Assembly (NCBI RefSeq): GCF_009208105.1
Contig: NZ_WFKL01000001.1
Span: 2,232,001-2,296,000 of the forward strand
Origin: Rouxiella sp. S1S-2
GTDB lineage: Bacteria; Pseudomonadota; Gammaproteobacteria; Enterobacterales; Enterobacteriaceae
DNA: 64,000 nucleotides
Direction of reading: 5' to 3'
The notes beneath the pieces are model-generated. The model was not told where the DNA came from. It did not search any database and was given only the letters and a program-made list of their open reading frames with translations. This document shows positions 8,011 to 19,200 of the stretch, one piece after another (within the stretch, counting starts at the first letter, position 1; each line of letters starts with the position of its first letter). Position numbers and translations under genes: made by a program.

Positions 8011-9102
8011 TTAAACGTTAAAAAGGAAGTTCATCACGTCGCCGTCTTTAACGATGTAGTCTTTACCCTCTGAACGCATTTTACCGGCTTCTTTAGCGCC
8101 TTGCTCCCCCTTGAAGGACACAAAGTCGTCAAAACCGATGGTTTGTGCGCGGATAAATCCTTTCTCGAAGTCGGTGTGGATCTTACCGGCAGCCTGTGGT
8201 GCGGTCGCGCCAACAGGAATAGTCCACGCACGCACTTCTTTCACGCCTGCGGTGAAATAGGTTTGCAGGCTCAGCAGTTCGTAACCCGCGCGGATCACAC
8301 GGTTCAGACCTGGCTCTTCCAGACCCATCTCAGCCATAAATTCGGCGCGGTCTTCATCTTCCAGCTCGGCGATGTCAGATTCAACGGCGGCACACACGGC
8401 AACCACGACAGAACCTTCGGCATCAGCGATAGCGCGAACTTTATCGAGATACGGGTTATTTTCGTAACCGTCTTCGTTTACATTGGCGATATACATGGTA
8501 GGTTTCAGCGTCAGGAAGCTCAGGTAGCGAATGGCCGCTCGGTCTTCATCGCTCAGGTCTAGCGCGCGCAGCATACCGGCTTGCTCAAGCTGCGGCAGGC
8601 ATTTTTCCAACGCGGCCAGTTCAGCCTTAGCGTCTTTATCGCCGCCCTTAGCTTTTTTCTGTACGCGATGAATAGCGCGTTCGCAGGTTTCAAGGTCGGA
8701 AAGGGCCAGTTCGGTATTGATAACGTCAATGTCATCAACCGGATCGACTTTGTTGTTTACGTGAATGATGTTGTCATTTTCAAAACAACGCACCACGTGG
8801 CCGATGGCTTCGGTTTCGCGAATGTTGGTCAGGAACTGGTTACCCAGGCCTTCGCCTTTTGACGCGCCTTTAACCAGGCCCGCGATATCAACGAATTCCA
8901 TGGTAGTAGGAACAACGCGCTGTGGTTTAACAATCTCAGACAGTTTGTCGAGACGTGGGTCAGGCATTGGCACAACACCGGTATTAGGCTCGATAGTACA
9001 GAACGGGAAATTGGCCGCTTCGATACCCGCTTTGGTCAGCGCATTAAAAAGAGTTGATTTACCGACGTTCGGCAGGCCGACGATACCGCATTTGAATCCC
9101 AT
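8011..9102 (-). CDS. ychF: Ribosome-associated ATPase/GTPase YchF (OLA1 family)
   Basis: A 363-residue P-loop protein, the full length usual for YchF. The Walker A motif is GLPNVGKST near residue 10, the G3 region is [20 protein letters not shown], and the C-terminal TGS-like domain ends [11 protein letters not shown]. YchF uses ATP more readily than GTP, binds the ribosome and affects oxidative-stress and translation responses. A good AAGGTGA site precedes the ATG. It usually follows pth in an operon; here a SulP gene in the opposite orientation separates the two, so it needs its own promoter. Confidence 0.97.
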   Translation of the reverse strand: MGFKCGIVGLPNVGKSTLFNALTKAGIEAANFPFCTIEPNTGVVPMPDPRLDKLSEIVKPQRVVPTTMEFVDIAGLVKGASKGEGLGNQFLTNIRETEAIGHVVRCFENDNIIHVNNKVDPVDDIDVINTELALSDLETCERAIHRVQKKAKGGDKDAKAELAALEKCLPQLEQAGMLRALDLSDEDRAAIRYLSFLTLKPTMYIANVNEDGYENNPYLDKVRAIADAEGSVVVAVCAAVESDIAELEDEDRAEFMAEMGLEEPGLNRVIRAGYELLSLQTYFTAGVKEVRAWTIPVGATAPQAAGKIHTDFEKGFIRAQTIGFDDFVSFKGEQGAKEAGKMRSEGKDYIVKDGDVMNFLFNV

Positions 9103-9470
9103 GTTTTATATCACCTTAATATCTTAATAATCAGGCGGTTAAGTTAATTTGCCTGAGGTAATGACCATAATTTCGCTTATTATACACAGTTTGAGTGCTT
9201 AACTCGATCCGCATCTTTTTTAAGGCTCAAAACAAACGTGGTGCTGCGCTTTTGAACACCGTTTCGGGCATTAATTGTTGCCTCGATCGCATGATTTACC
9301 GATACTGTTTTAAAAATTAACTAATGAGAGCGATGCCGGATGTACTTCTTGCTTAGTCCACCCTGAGTTTTGCCCCCACATATTAAGGGTATTCACCCTG
9401 ATTTATCGCCCGCTGATCGTTTGCATCAGTCTGGGCTGCACTCTTTTGACCTAACTTTTAACCTAAGATA
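9103..9470. other. Divergent intergenic region ychF / SulP transporter
   Basis: These 368 bases carry no open frame I can support. They must contain the promoters for ychF (leftward) and the SulP gene (rightward). I see no strong palindrome or RNA-like structure. Confidence 0.4.
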
Positions 9471-11012
9471 GTGGACTTTCTGATGTTAACTCTGAAAAAC
9501 TTCAGGGCGGCGGACGTTAAAAATGACGTTCTGGCCGGCTTTGTGGTGGCAGTTTCAATGATCCCCGAAGCGGTGGGATTCTCGTTGGTTGCCGGCTTAT
9601 CCCCCATTGTTGGGCTGCATACGGCTTTTATTATCGGCATTGTTACGGCGCTGTTTGGCGGCAAGCCGGGAATGGTTTCGGGTGCGGCGGGTTCGATTGT
9701 GGTGGTGTTGATGAGTCTGGCCGCACAGCACGGCATGGGATACGTGCTGTGGGCAACGCTGTTTGCCGGACTGATTCAAATCGCGATTGGCGTATTACGT
9801 TTGGGCAAATTCATTCGCCTGGTGCCGTTGCCGGCAATCCACGGATTTGTTAACGGGTTGGCGATTGTGATTATGCTGGCGCAGCTGCATATGATTGCCG
9901 GGCAGGGGATGCTGATGTATGCGCTAGTGCTGTTGGCCGTTGCGGTTGTGGTCATCTTCCCCAAAATCACCCGCGTTATTCCTTCCTCGCTGGCTGCGCT
10001 GATTATTGTTTCTGCCGTGGCGATTGGTTTTCATCTGCAAACCCTGCGCGTTGGTGACCTGGCCGATATTTCAGGAACATTGCCAAGCTTTGCGCTCCCT
10101 ACCGCACCCTTTACGCTGGATATGCTGAAAGTGGTGCTGCCTTACGCCGTGGTGATTGCCTTGGTGGGTCTGATTGAATCGCTGTTAACCATGACGGTAC
10201 TTGATGAGATGGGCGGCAAAAAAGGTAATGGTAATCGTGAGAGTATCGCGCAGGGCGCGGGCAATACGATTTGCGGCCTGTTTGGATGTTTCGCCGGTTG
10301 CGCGATGATAGGCCAGTCGATTATTAACTTTACCTCTGGTGGTCGTGGCCGTATATCAGGCACGGTTGGGGCGATTTTGCTGATTCTATTCGTGGTCAGT
10401 CTGGCTGATTATATTGGGCTTATTCCCGTCGCCGCGCTGGCGGGTATTATGCTGGTGGTGTGTTACAACACCTTTGAGTGGAGCTCGTTTCGTCGCCTAC
10501 GCCGTATGCCGAAATCCGATGCGCTGGTGATGGTGGCAGTGACGCTGATCACTATTTTTACCGATTTAGCGGTGGCGGTTATCAGCGGCGTAATTATTTC
10601 TGCGTTGGTCTTTGCCTGGCAGCACGCGCGCATTACGGTTCGCAGCCGTCAGCAGAAGGGGGAATGGGGGGTGTATAAACTCGAAGGCCCACTGTTCTTT
10701 GGCTCTACCGCGGCCTTTGCCGAACTGTTTACGCCTGAAAGCGATCCGCAAAATGTGGTGTTGGACTTTTCCTCTACGCGGGTCATGGATTCGAGCGGCG
10801 TAGAGGCGATTGACAAAATTACCGCACGCTATCTTGATGCGGGCAAATCTATCAGGCTGCGTCATCTGAGTGCCGACTGTGTGAGGCTGCTCGCTAAAGC
10901 GGGGCCGTTCTGCAGTCACGAACTTGACGACCCAGATTATTACGTTGCGGAAGATGATTACCAGACTGAGGATACATCAGTCAGTAAAGAGACCTTTAAG
11001 CTCAGGACGTAA
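9471..11012 (+). CDS. SulP-family inorganic anion transporter with STAS domain
   Basis: A 513-residue membrane protein. The N-terminal half has the SulP hallmark (AGFVVAVSMIPEAVGFSLVAGL) and the transport core runs to about residue 390; the C-terminal 110 residues are a STAS domain (VVLDFSSTRVMDSSGVEAID). Relatives carry sulfate, bicarbonate or dicarboxylates. The frame opens with GTG at 9471; an ATG at 9483 is an alternative start. In Escherichia the SulP gene dauA lies between prs and ychH. This protein is shorter and sits between pth and ychF, so it may be a different SulP branch rather than a true DauA. Confidence 0.88.
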   Translation: MDFLMLTLKNFRAADVKNDVLAGFVVAVSMIPEAVGFSLVAGLSPIVGLHTAFIIGIVTALFGGKPGMVSGAAGSIVVVLMSLAAQHGMGYVLWATLFAGLIQIAIGVLRLGKFIRLVPLPAIHGFVNGLAIVIMLAQLHMIAGQGMLMYALVLLAVAVVVIFPKITRVIPSSLAALIIVSAVAIGFHLQTLRVGDLADISGTLPSFALPTAPFTLDMLKVVLPYAVVIALVGLIESLLTMTVLDEMGGKKGNGNRESIAQGAGNTICGLFGCFAGCAMIGQSIINFTSGGRGRISGTVGAILLILFVVSLADYIGLIPVAALAGIMLVVCYNTFEWSSFRRLRRMPKSDALVMVAVTLITIFTDLAVAVISGVIISALVFAWQHARITVRSRQQKGEWGVYKLEGPLFFGSTAAFAELFTPESDPQNVVLDFSSTRVMDSSGVEAIDKITARYLDAGKSIRLRHLSADCVRLLAKAGPFCSHELDDPDYYVAEDDYQTEDTSVSKETFKLRT

Positions 11013-11121
11013 TTCCTTAATAATCAAAGGGGAGAGTGTAGTCGCTGCTCCCCCATCCTAGCCTTCCCCCGACGATGAAGGCATCAAATCAACGACGCGG
11101 CGGGGAAGGGATTAAAAAGTT

Positions 11122-11718
11122 TTAAACTTCCGCCTTAAAAGTGTGCAGTCGGTTCATCGCCTTCAATAACCCATCTTTCATCAAAATATCGGTACAGCGC
11201 AGCGACTCGTCGATAGCGGCATCAATCAGCTTTTGTTCGCTGGTAGGGGGCTTGCCGAGAACAAATCCCACGACTTTATTGCGATCGCCCGGATGACCAA
11301 TGCCAATGCGCAGACGATAAAAGTTCGGGTTGTTGCCCAGCCGGTTCTGAATGTCTTTCAGCCCGTTGTGACCGCCATTGCCGCCGCCAAGCTTGATTTT
11401 TGCCACGCCGGGAGGAATATCCAGTTCGTCGTGTGCGACCAGTATTTCGTCAGGTTCGACGCGGTAGAAGTTCGCCATGGCAATCACTGCTTTGCCACTC
11501 AGGTTCATGAAAGTCGTGGGAACCAGCAGGCGAACGTCTTGCCCATTGAGTGACAAACGCGCCGTGTAGCCGAAAAATTTGCTCTCTTCCTTTAACTGTT
11601 GGTTATGCTGACGCGCCAATAAATCAACATACCAGGCGCCGGCATTGTGGCGGGTCTGGGCATATTCGGCACCTGGATTTGCCAGGCCAACGATTAATTT
11701 AATGCTGCTCACGCTCAT
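11122..11718 (-). CDS. pth: Peptidyl-tRNA hydrolase
   Basis: A 198-residue monomeric hydrolase that frees tRNA from peptidyl-tRNA released prematurely from ribosomes. The catalytic histidine is His24 in TRHNAGAW, with Asn14 in GLANPG and the aspartate in [16 protein letters not shown] and GNGGHNGL substrate-binding segments are present. It is about four residues longer at the N-terminus than the Escherichia protein ([12 protein letters not shown]). It is divergent from ychH, as in Escherichia. Confidence 0.97.
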   Translation of the reverse strand: MSVSSIKLIVGLANPGAEYAQTRHNAGAWYVDLLARQHNQQLKEESKFFGYTARLSLNGQDVRLLVPTTFMNLSGKAVIAMANFYRVEPDEILVAHDELDIPPGVAKIKLGGGNGGHNGLKDIQNRLGNNPNFYRLRIGIGHPGDRNKVVGFVLGKPPTSEQKLIDAAIDESLRCTDILMKDGLLKAMNRLHTFKAEV

Positions 11719-12008
11719 TTCGCTTCTTGAAAGAATAATCTGGCCGATAGTTTACCCGTGCTTTGCCGTCGTGCCAAACCGCACAAGAAATTAAGCGCCA
11801 ATTAGTTCAGAATCTAATAGTTGCAATTAATAACTATTAGATTTTCAAGCAGATAAACGGTAAGAAGCGTAAAGATTTGTCATTTTTCATCTCCACACTG
11901 TGATCGTCCCCGCAACCTGTTGCTCTATGCCGGACTATAATTTGTACAGGATGAAGTTCACGCTTTGCACTGACGCAAAGAAACCCAACGGATTACCGGA
12001 GGCGACGT
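11719..12008. promoter_or_regulatory. Divergent pth/ychH promoter region
   Basis: These 290 bases separate divergent pth and ychH. A consensus -10 hexamer TATAAT lies at 11936-11941, 67 bases before the ychH ATG, although its -35 is weak. A short AT-rich palindrome-like stretch is present around 11813-11845 (ATCTAATAGTTG...TAACTATTAGAT). No gene is seen. Confidence 0.35.
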
Positions 12009-12281
12009 ATGAAACGTAAAAACGCAACAGTATGCGGCAATGTGTTAATGGGATTGGGATTAGTGACCATGATTGGCGGGGTAGGGTACTCAATCCTTAA
12101 CCAGCTGCCGAATCTCGGCTTACCGCAGTTCTTTGCTCACGGCGCAATTATGTGCATTTTTATCGGCGCGCTACTGTGGCTGACCGGGGCCAGGGTCGGC
12201 GGGCGCGAAGGCGTAGTCGATCGTTACTATTGGGTGCGTCATTATGATGCCCGCTGCCGTAAAGGCCATAAGCATTCATAA
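12009..12281 (+). CDS. ychH: Stress-induced inner-membrane protein YchH
   Basis: A 90-residue protein with two membrane helices (about residues 10-28 and 40-60) and a basic, His-rich C-terminal tail (HYDARCRKGHKHS). It matches the YchH family, reported in Escherichia as a stress-induced protein of unclear mechanism. Its position beside pth and prs is conserved. A bidirectional terminator follows at 12320-12354. Confidence 0.9.
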   Translation: MKRKNATVCGNVLMGLGLVTMIGGVGYSILNQLPNLGLPQFFAHGAIMCIFIGALLWLTGARVGGREGVVDRYYWVRHYDARCRKGHKHS

Positions 12282-12319
12282 GGTTAACTATTAAATCCTG
12301 ATTTTAGCGCTGACAAACT

Positions 12320-12354
12320 AAAAAGCCCCGGCTAAACATTAGCTGGGGCTTTTT
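12320..12354. terminator. Bidirectional terminator between ychH and prs
   Basis: AAAAAGCCCCGGCTAA and its near complement TAGCTGGGGCTTTTT form a GC-rich hairpin flanked by A and T runs. It can stop transcription from convergent ychH and prs. Confidence 0.9.
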
Positions 12355-12386
12355 GTTATTAATCACTCACCTGGTGGAAACAGTGA

Positions 12387-13490
<1,104 letters not shown>

Positions 13491-13553
13491 TTAAATCTAA
13501 AAATTCCAAGAGGCTGGCAAAGAACAGACACAATAACGGGAAACTGTGATTGT

Positions 13554-14414
13554 CTACGCTTTGGCTGCGGCTCTCATCAGCTCGGCGCGGGTTTTATGCA
13601 GAGGCGAAACGTTAACGCCTTGGGCAACAAAACCGTTGATCCATGCCGGAGCTTTACTCAGCACCTCGCGGGCGGACGCCTCTGTGTCAAATTCGGCAAA
13701 CACACAGGCACCTGTACCAGTGAGGCGCGACGGCGCGTATTCTAGCAGCCATGAAAGCAGCTGTTCAACCTCGTAAAAACGTTTTCTTGCAATCGGTTCA
13801 CAATCATTGCTGTAATCTGTGTGCAATAGCACATCAATCGAGCGCTTTGGCGTATTACGAATCAATTCAGGATCGCCAAAAATTGCCGGCGTTGGAATGC
13901 TGACGCCGGGATGAGCAACAAGATACCATTTTTCTGCCGGTGAAACCGGTTTTAACACCTCACCGATGCCTTCGGCAAATGCCGAGTGACCCATCACGAA
14001 CACCGGCACGTCGGCGCCCAAACTTACGCCAAGCTCGGCCAGCTGGTTGTCGCTAAGTCCACAGTTCCACAGCATGTTCAGTGCAATCAGCGTCGTTGCG
14101 GCATTAGATGACCCACCGCCGAGACCGCCGCCCATGGGCAAACGTTTCTCAAGGACAATATCGGCGCCGCAGGCAGCAGACGCGTGATGCTGTAACAATT
14201 TTGCAGCCCGCACAATAAGGTTCTGCTCATCCGGCACGCCAACAATCGAGGGGATGAGCGTAATTTTATTGTCATCACGCGGCGTAAAGGCCAAGCTGTC
14301 GCCGTAGTCAATAAACTGAAACAGCGTTTGCAGGTCATGATAGCCGTTGGCGCGCTGACCGGTGATATAGAGAAACAAATTGAGTTTAGCCGGAGATGGC
14401 CAGATTTGCGTCAT
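13554..14414 (-). CDS. ispE: 4-diphosphocytidyl-2-C-methyl-D-erythritol kinase
   Basis: A 286-residue GHMP kinase for the fourth step of the MEP isoprenoid pathway. The N-terminal [11 protein letters not shown] segment and the ATP-binding glycine loop [14 protein letters not shown] are diagnostic. Its start lies one base from the lolB stop, so lolB-ispE is a tight operon running on towards prs, as in Escherichia. Confidence 0.97.
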   Translation of the reverse strand: MTQIWPSPAKLNLFLYITGQRANGYHDLQTLFQFIDYGDSLAFTPRDDNKITLIPSIVGVPDEQNLIVRAAKLLQHHASAACGADIVLEKRLPMGGGLGGGSSNAATTLIALNMLWNCGLSDNQLAELGVSLGADVPVFVMGHSAFAEGIGEVLKPVSPAEKWYLVAHPGVSIPTPAIFGDPELIRNTPKRSIDVLLHTDYSNDCEPIARKRFYEVEQLLSWLLEYAPSRLTGTGACVFAEFDTEASAREVLSKAPAWINGFVAQGVNVSPLHKTRAELMRAAAKA

Positions 14415-14415
14415 C

Positions 14416-15042
14416 TCAGTTTAATGTCCAGCTGTCCATTTTCAATTTAATTCTCTGTGACCCTTGAGCCATCTCGAGACGGTTAGGTAGTGACGGCGTC
14501 GTGGTGGTGTCGTAGCTTTGATAGGTAACACTGCCGTTCAGGCCTTGCTGCTTGTAGTTGACCTGACGCAGGCGATATTGGCTGTCGAGGCTGAAGTCGC
14601 TGCTGTCACCCGGCAGGCCCAGCATCCACTGACGCAGGTTGACCAGCGGAATCGACATCCCGGTCAGTTTCTGAATCATGTCGTCAGGATTGTCGCTGGT
14701 GTACTGTTTGCCCTGATTGTTGGTCAGCTGTGCAACGCCGTTTTGCACTTTAAGTTCCATTTCTGTGCTGCCAAGTGGGTTGGTCAACAGCAGGCGGTAG
14801 CTTTGCGGGGAGTATTGCTGCCAGAAGAAGCGTGCATAAACTTTTTGTTTATCAGAGATATAAGCAAAGGCACCGCGTGTTTGATAATGCTCGAGTTGTT
14901 TAACCTGCTGTTCGTGCTGACGCCACTCGGGGGACGTTGGACTGGTTGACGGCCCGGTAGTCGGCGAAAAGGTCGAACAGGCTGTCAGCACCAGACTGGC
15001 GAGAGGGAGCAGGCGGAGCAGGTTTACTTTATGCATTGGCAT
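14416..15042 (-). CDS. lolB: Outer-membrane lipoprotein receptor LolB
   Basis: A lipoprotein of 208 residues that accepts lipoproteins from LolA and inserts them in the outer membrane. The signal peptide ends with the lipobox LVLTAC, Cys about residue 22. The longer frame begins at 15096, but the ATG at 15042 (MPMHKV) matches the Escherichia start and is preceded by GAAAGGA. The mature region has the LolB beta-barrel half fold. It is divergent from hemA. Confidence 0.95.
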   Translation of the reverse strand: MPMHKVNLLRLLPLASLVLTACSTFSPTTGPSTSPTSPEWRQHEQQVKQLEHYQTRGAFAYISDKQKVYARFFWQQYSPQSYRLLLTNPLGSTEMELKVQNGVAQLTNNQGKQYTSDNPDDMIQKLTGMSIPLVNLRQWMLGLPGDSSDFSLDSQYRLRQVNYKQQGLNGSVTYQSYDTTTTPSLPNRLEMAQGSQRIKLKMDSWTLN

Positions 15043-15369
15043 AACGAGTCGGGTCCTTTCATTAGAAGCGCATAGCAGACGCAGGCAGTTTAGCATAAGC
15101 CCGTCATCCTTGAGTTTGAAAAATCACGCGATGGTGAGGCAGTCATCGTGGCTTTAACAGTCGGTAATTGTAATCAGCTTTGTCTGTTTGTGGGGGTAGA
15201 AATGTTGTAAATGATAATCACTCGCTGTTGCCAAGTGCCTTTAATCACAGCTTTTTATAAAAACCGGACAGATAGTGCGGTGTGGCTTTTATTGATCTCG
15301 CGCATCTTGTAGAATGCGCCTCAGACGTAAACCCATACAAAGAAAAGTCTCAATTCGACTATCGCTCCC
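15043..15369. other. Divergent lolB/hemA intergenic region
   Basis: These 327 bases hold the promoters of lolB (leftward) and hemA (rightward). A Fur-box-like element at 15207-15225 is listed separately. No gene is visible. Confidence 0.45.
15207..15225. promoter_or_regulatory. Weak Fur-box-like element upstream of hemA
   Basis: The 19 bases match the Fur consensus GATAATGATAATCATTATC at 13 of 19 positions, with the core AAATGATAATCA intact. Iron control of haem synthesis is plausible, but at this match level chance is possible. Confidence 0.25.
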
Positions 15370-16647
15370 ATGACCCTACTTGCATTAGGCATTAACCATA
15401 AAACCGCCCCGATATCTCTGCGTGAAAAGATTACGTTTTCGCCAGATACTATCGAGCAGGCGCTCTCAAGTCTGCTTCAGCAACCGCTGGTGCAGGGGGG
15501 CGTCGTGTTGTCTACCTGTAACCGTACCGAGCTTTATCTCAGCGTCGAGCAGCAGGAGCAACTACAGGGTAAAGGGGGAGTGCATGAGCAACTGGTGACG
15601 TGGTTGTGTGACTACCATCATCTGAGTGCAGATGATGTTAAAAAGAGTCTTTACTGGCATCAGGATAACGCCGCAGTTAGTCATCTGATGCGCGTTGCCA
15701 GCGGTCTGGATTCGCTGGTTCTCGGTGAACCGCAGATTCTGGGGCAGGTTAAAAAAGCCTTTGCAGAATCGCAGCATGGTCAGGCCGTGTCCGGTGAGCT
15801 TGAGCGTTTATTCCAAAAATCATTCTCGGTCGCAAAACGCGTGCGCACTGAAACAGACATTGGTGCCAGTGCCGTTTCTGTCGCTTTTGCTGCCTGTACG
15901 CTGGCGCGTCAAATCTTTGAGTCCCTGTCTGAAGTCAACGTGCTGCTGGTCGGCGCGGGTGAAACTATTGAACTGGTGGCGCGTCATCTGCGCGAGCACA
16001 AAGTGCGTCATATGATGATTGCCAACCGCACGCGTGAGCGCGCTCAGCTGCTGGCCGATGAGGTCGGGGCGGAAGTGGTTTCGCTTCAGGATATAGATTC
16101 GCGGTTGGCCGAGGCCGACATTATTATCAGCTCTACCGCCAGTCCGCTGCCTATTATCGGCAAGGGCATGGTTGAGCGTGCGCTCAAGGCGCGTCGCAAT
16201 CAGCCTATGCTGATGGTCGATATTGCCGTTCCGCGCGATATCGAGCCTGAAGTGGGCAAATTGGCCAACGCCTACCTCTACAGCGTTGATGACCTGCACA
16301 GCATTATTCAAAATAATCTTGCCCAACGTAAGGCGGCTGCTGTTCAGGCTGAATCTATCGTTGAGCAGGAAAGCTCCAATTTTATGGCCTGGCTGCGTTC
16401 TCAGGGCGCGGTTGAAGTTATTCGTGATTATCGCTCCCGCGCCGACACCGTACGCGCCGATATGGAAGCAAAAGCCCTGGCGGCAATTGCTCAGGGCGCT
16501 GATGTACAAAGCGTTATTCACGATCTGGCCCATAAACTCACCAACCGCCTCATCCATGCACCTACCCGGTCACTTCAGCAGGCAGCCAGCGATGGCGATG
16601 TTGAGCGTTTGCAAATTTTACGCGATAGTCTCGGGTTAGATCAGTAA
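15370..16647 (+). CDS. hemA: Glutamyl-tRNA reductase
   Basis: A 425-residue enzyme reducing Glu-tRNA to glutamate-1-semialdehyde, the first committed step of C5 haem synthesis. The catalytic cysteine is Cys50 in [11 protein letters not shown], the NADPH-binding region is [17 protein letters not shown], and the C-terminal dimerisation domain is present. It is close to the Escherichia protein throughout. The N-terminus has the Lys-containing NHKTAP segment linked to FtsH/ClpAP-dependent turnover in enterics. hemA-prfA-prmC form an operon. Confidence 0.97.
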   Translation: MTLLALGINHKTAPISLREKITFSPDTIEQALSSLLQQPLVQGGVVLSTCNRTELYLSVEQQEQLQGKGGVHEQLVTWLCDYHHLSADDVKKSLYWHQDNAAVSHLMRVASGLDSLVLGEPQILGQVKKAFAESQHGQAVSGELERLFQKSFSVAKRVRTETDIGASAVSVAFAACTLARQIFESLSEVNVLLVGAGETIELVARHLREHKVRHMMIANRTRERAQLLADEVGAEVVSLQDIDSRLAEADIIISSTASPLPIIGKGMVERALKARRNQPMLMVDIAVPRDIEPEVGKLANAYLYSVDDLHSIIQNNLAQRKAAAVQAESIVEQESSNFMAWLRSQGAVEVIRDYRSRADTVRADMEAKALAAIAQGADVQSVIHDLAHKLTNRLIHAPTRSLQQAASDGDVERLQILRDSLGLDQ

Positions 16648-16744
16648 ACTACCTAAAAGGTCGAGTACCGAAAGGCGGCCAACACACCTGCGTCTGGATG
16701 GATGTTGGGTTCAGTTTTTATTATCACAGGGTTAAACACTACGC

Positions 16745-17827
16745 ATGAAGCCTTCTATTGTTGCCAAACTGGAAGTGTTACAAGAGCGCCATGAAGAAGT
16801 TGAGGCAATGCTCGGCGATGCCGCCGTGATTGCCGATCAGGACAAATTCCGCAATCTTTCCCGTGAATACGCTCAGTTGAGCGACGTTTCCGCCTGTTTT
16901 CTAACCTGGCGTCAGGCACAGGAAGACCTGGCCGCCGCGCAGGAGATGCTCGACGATCCCGAGATGCGCGAAATGGCGCAGGATGAAATCAAACAGTGCC
17001 AGAACAAACTCGAAGAGCTTGAGCAAGAACTGCAACTGCTGCTTTTACCCAAAGACCCCGACGACGAACGTGGCTGCTTCCTTGAAGTGCGTGCCGGTAC
17101 CGGCGGCGACGAAGCCGCGATATTTGCTGGCGATCTGTTCCGCATGTACAGCCGTTACGCCGAAACGCGCCGCTGGCGTGTAGAGATTATCAGCGCCAAC
17201 GACGGTGAGCACGGCGGCTATAAGGAGGTGATTGCCAAAGTCAGTGGCGACGGCGTTTATGGTCAGTTCAAATTCGAATCGGGCGGACATCGCGTTCAGC
17301 GTGTGCCTGAAACCGAGTCACAGGGCCGTATTCACACCTCGGCCTGCACCGTGGCGGTAATGCCTGAAGTACCAGAAGCCGAAATGCCGGAAATCAACGC
17401 CGGTGACCTGCGCATCGACACCTTCCGTTCATCCGGTGCGGGCGGTCAGCACGTTAACACCACCGACTCTGCAATCCGTATTACCCACTTGCCAACCGGC
17501 ATTGTAGTTGAATGTCAGGACGAACGTTCTCAGCACAAAAACAAAGCCAAGGCGTTGTCAGTGTTGGGGGCGCGTATTCGTGCGGCAGAAGTGGCAAAGC
17601 GTCAGCTCGAAGAGGCCTCTACTCGTCGTAACCTGCTGGGCAGCGGCGACCGATCTGACCGTAACCGCACTTACAACTTCCCGCAGGGAAGAGTGACCGA
17701 CCACCGTATCAACCTGACAATTTATCGTCTTGATGAAGTGATGGAAGGCAAGCTTGATATGCTTATACAACCGATTGTGCAGGAATATCAGGCCGACCAG
17801 CTCGCCGCGTTGTCCGAGCAGGAATAA
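16745..17827 (+). CDS. prfA: Peptide chain release factor 1
   Basis: A 360-residue class I release factor reading UAA and UAG. The universal GGQ motif is in [15 protein letters not shown] at about residues 233-235; the stop-codon-recognition PxT region lies in [15 protein letters not shown]. Its length equals that of the Escherichia protein. The stop overlaps the prmC start by one base (TAATG), so the factor and its methylase are translationally coupled. Confidence 0.97.
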   Translation: MKPSIVAKLEVLQERHEEVEAMLGDAAVIADQDKFRNLSREYAQLSDVSACFLTWRQAQEDLAAAQEMLDDPEMREMAQDEIKQCQNKLEELEQELQLLLLPKDPDDERGCFLEVRAGTGGDEAAIFAGDLFRMYSRYAETRRWRVEIISANDGEHGGYKEVIAKVSGDGVYGQFKFESGGHRVQRVPETESQGRIHTSACTVAVMPEVPEAEMPEINAGDLRIDTFRSSGAGGQHVNTTDSAIRITHLPTGIVVECQDERSQHKNKAKALSVLGARIRAAEVAKRQLEEASTRRNLLGSGDRSDRNRTYNFPQGRVTDHRINLTIYRLDEVMEGKLDMLIQPIVQEYQADQLAALSEQE

Positions 17828-18672
17828 TGGACTTTACCCGCTGGCTGACCCAAGCTATTGGTCGTCTGGCGGCCAGCGACAGCCCCAAGCGAGATGCTGA
17901 AATCTTGCTGGGGCACGTTACTGGTCGTGCACGAACGTTTATTATGGCATTTGGTGAAACAATGCTCACCGAGCCGCAGCAGCTACAGCTTGAGTTACTG
18001 CTGAGCCGACGCGAGAAGGGCGAACCCGTCGCCTATCTGGTCGGTGAACGCGAGTTCTGGTCACTTCCGCTGTCCGTTTCCCCCGCCACACTCATTCCTC
18101 GTCCTGATACAGAATGTCTGGTTGAGCAGGCTCTGTTGCGCCTCGGCAGCACGCCTGCCTGCGCGCTGGATTTAGGTACGGGAACCGGAGCCATTGCGCT
18201 GGCATTGGCCAGCGAACGTCCAGACTGTGAGTTTACCGGCGTAGACCTCCAACCGGAGGCCGTAGCGCTGGCGCAGTACAACGCCAGAAAACTTGCGATC
18301 CCTAATGCAGAATTCTTGCAGGGTAGCTGGTTTACACCGGTAAGTGGCCGCACCTTTCAGCTCATTGTCAGTAATCCTCCCTATATAGACGCAACCGATC
18401 CGCATCTTGATGAGGGCGACGTTCGCTTTGAACCCGCCACGGCGTTGATTGCCGACAATAAAGGGCTGGCAGACATTGATTATATTACGACCCACGCACC
18501 GGCGTTTCTTAAACCGCAGGGCTGGTTGTTGTTGGAGCACGGTTGGCAGCAGGGTGAGTCGGTGAGGGCCATCTTGCTGTCTGCCGGTTTTATCGCCGTC
18601 GAGACCATAAAGGATTATGGCGATAATGACCGAGTTTCGTTTGGACAATGGCCCGGCTTGCCGCCTGTTTAA
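17827..18672 (+). CDS. prmC: Release factor glutamine methyltransferase
   Basis: A 281-residue SAM-dependent enzyme that methylates the Gln of the GGQ motif in RF1 and RF2. The SAM-binding motif is LDLGTGTGAIALALA, and the catalytic NPPY is in LIVSNPPYIDA near residue 184. The gene overlaps the prfA stop by one base. About 124 bases with no gene separate it from sirB2. Confidence 0.97.
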   Translation: MDFTRWLTQAIGRLAASDSPKRDAEILLGHVTGRARTFIMAFGETMLTEPQQLQLELLLSRREKGEPVAYLVGEREFWSLPLSVSPATLIPRPDTECLVEQALLRLGSTPACALDLGTGTGAIALALASERPDCEFTGVDLQPEAVALAQYNARKLAIPNAEFLQGSWFTPVSGRTFQLIVSNPPYIDATDPHLDEGDVRFEPATALIADNKGLADIDYITTHAPAFLKPQGWLLLEHGWQQGESVRAILLSAGFIAVETIKDYGDNDRVSFGQWPGLPPV

Positions 18673-18796
18673 CGCAGAATCTCTTATTCCCTGCCCCCGA
18701 TTTGGCGTAAAGATGGCCACCCGGAATACATTGTGCATGGGGAAATTCGCGCAGTGATTGAGCCTCAGGATTAACCTGATAAAAAAGGAAGCAGCA

Positions 18797-19198
18797 ATGT
18801 CGTCATATATTTGGGTGAAAAATTTCCATATCGTAGTAATAACTGTCAGTATCGTTCTGTTTATTCTGCGATTTTTTTGGAAATGGGCAAACTCTCCGCT
18901 CGCGCAGAAACGCTGGGTGAAAATAGTGCCACACATTGTCGACACTTTTATGCTGATAAGCGGTATCTGGCTGGTGGTTATTACCCATTTTTATCCGTTT
19001 TCCCCACAAGGTTCATGGCTGACCGAAAAGCTTTTTGGCGTTATTATCTATATCGCCCTTGGATTTATGGCTCTGGGGTCAGGCAAAAACGGCTCGCGCA
19101 GCCAAAAGACGCGTTGGGTGGCTTTTATTCTGGCCTTGGGTTGTTTGTATTTGATTGTTAAGCTGGCTATGACAAAAGTACCGCTGCTAATGGGATAA
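18797..19198 (+). CDS. sirB2: SirB2-family membrane protein
   Basis: A 133-residue inner-membrane protein with four predicted helices. The start is set at the ATG at 18797 (MSSYIWVKNFH), which has an AGGA site just upstream, rather than the longer frame from 18758. The sequence and its place between prmC and sirB1 match the SirB2 family of unknown biochemical function. Confidence 0.88.
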   Translation: MSSYIWVKNFHIVVITVSIVLFILRFFWKWANSPLAQKRWVKIVPHIVDTFMLISGIWLVVITHFYPFSPQGSWLTEKLFGVIIYIALGFMALGSGKNGSRSQKTRWVAFILALGCLYLIVKLAMTKVPLLMG

Positions 19199-19200
19199 CT

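Noticed and set aside
15820..16557. 245-codon frame antisense to hemA
   Set aside because: It is fully covered by the confidently identified hemA and shows no family features.
18172..18945. 257-codon frame antisense to prmC and sirB2
   Set aside because: It overlaps two well-recognised genes and has no ribosome site or domain support.
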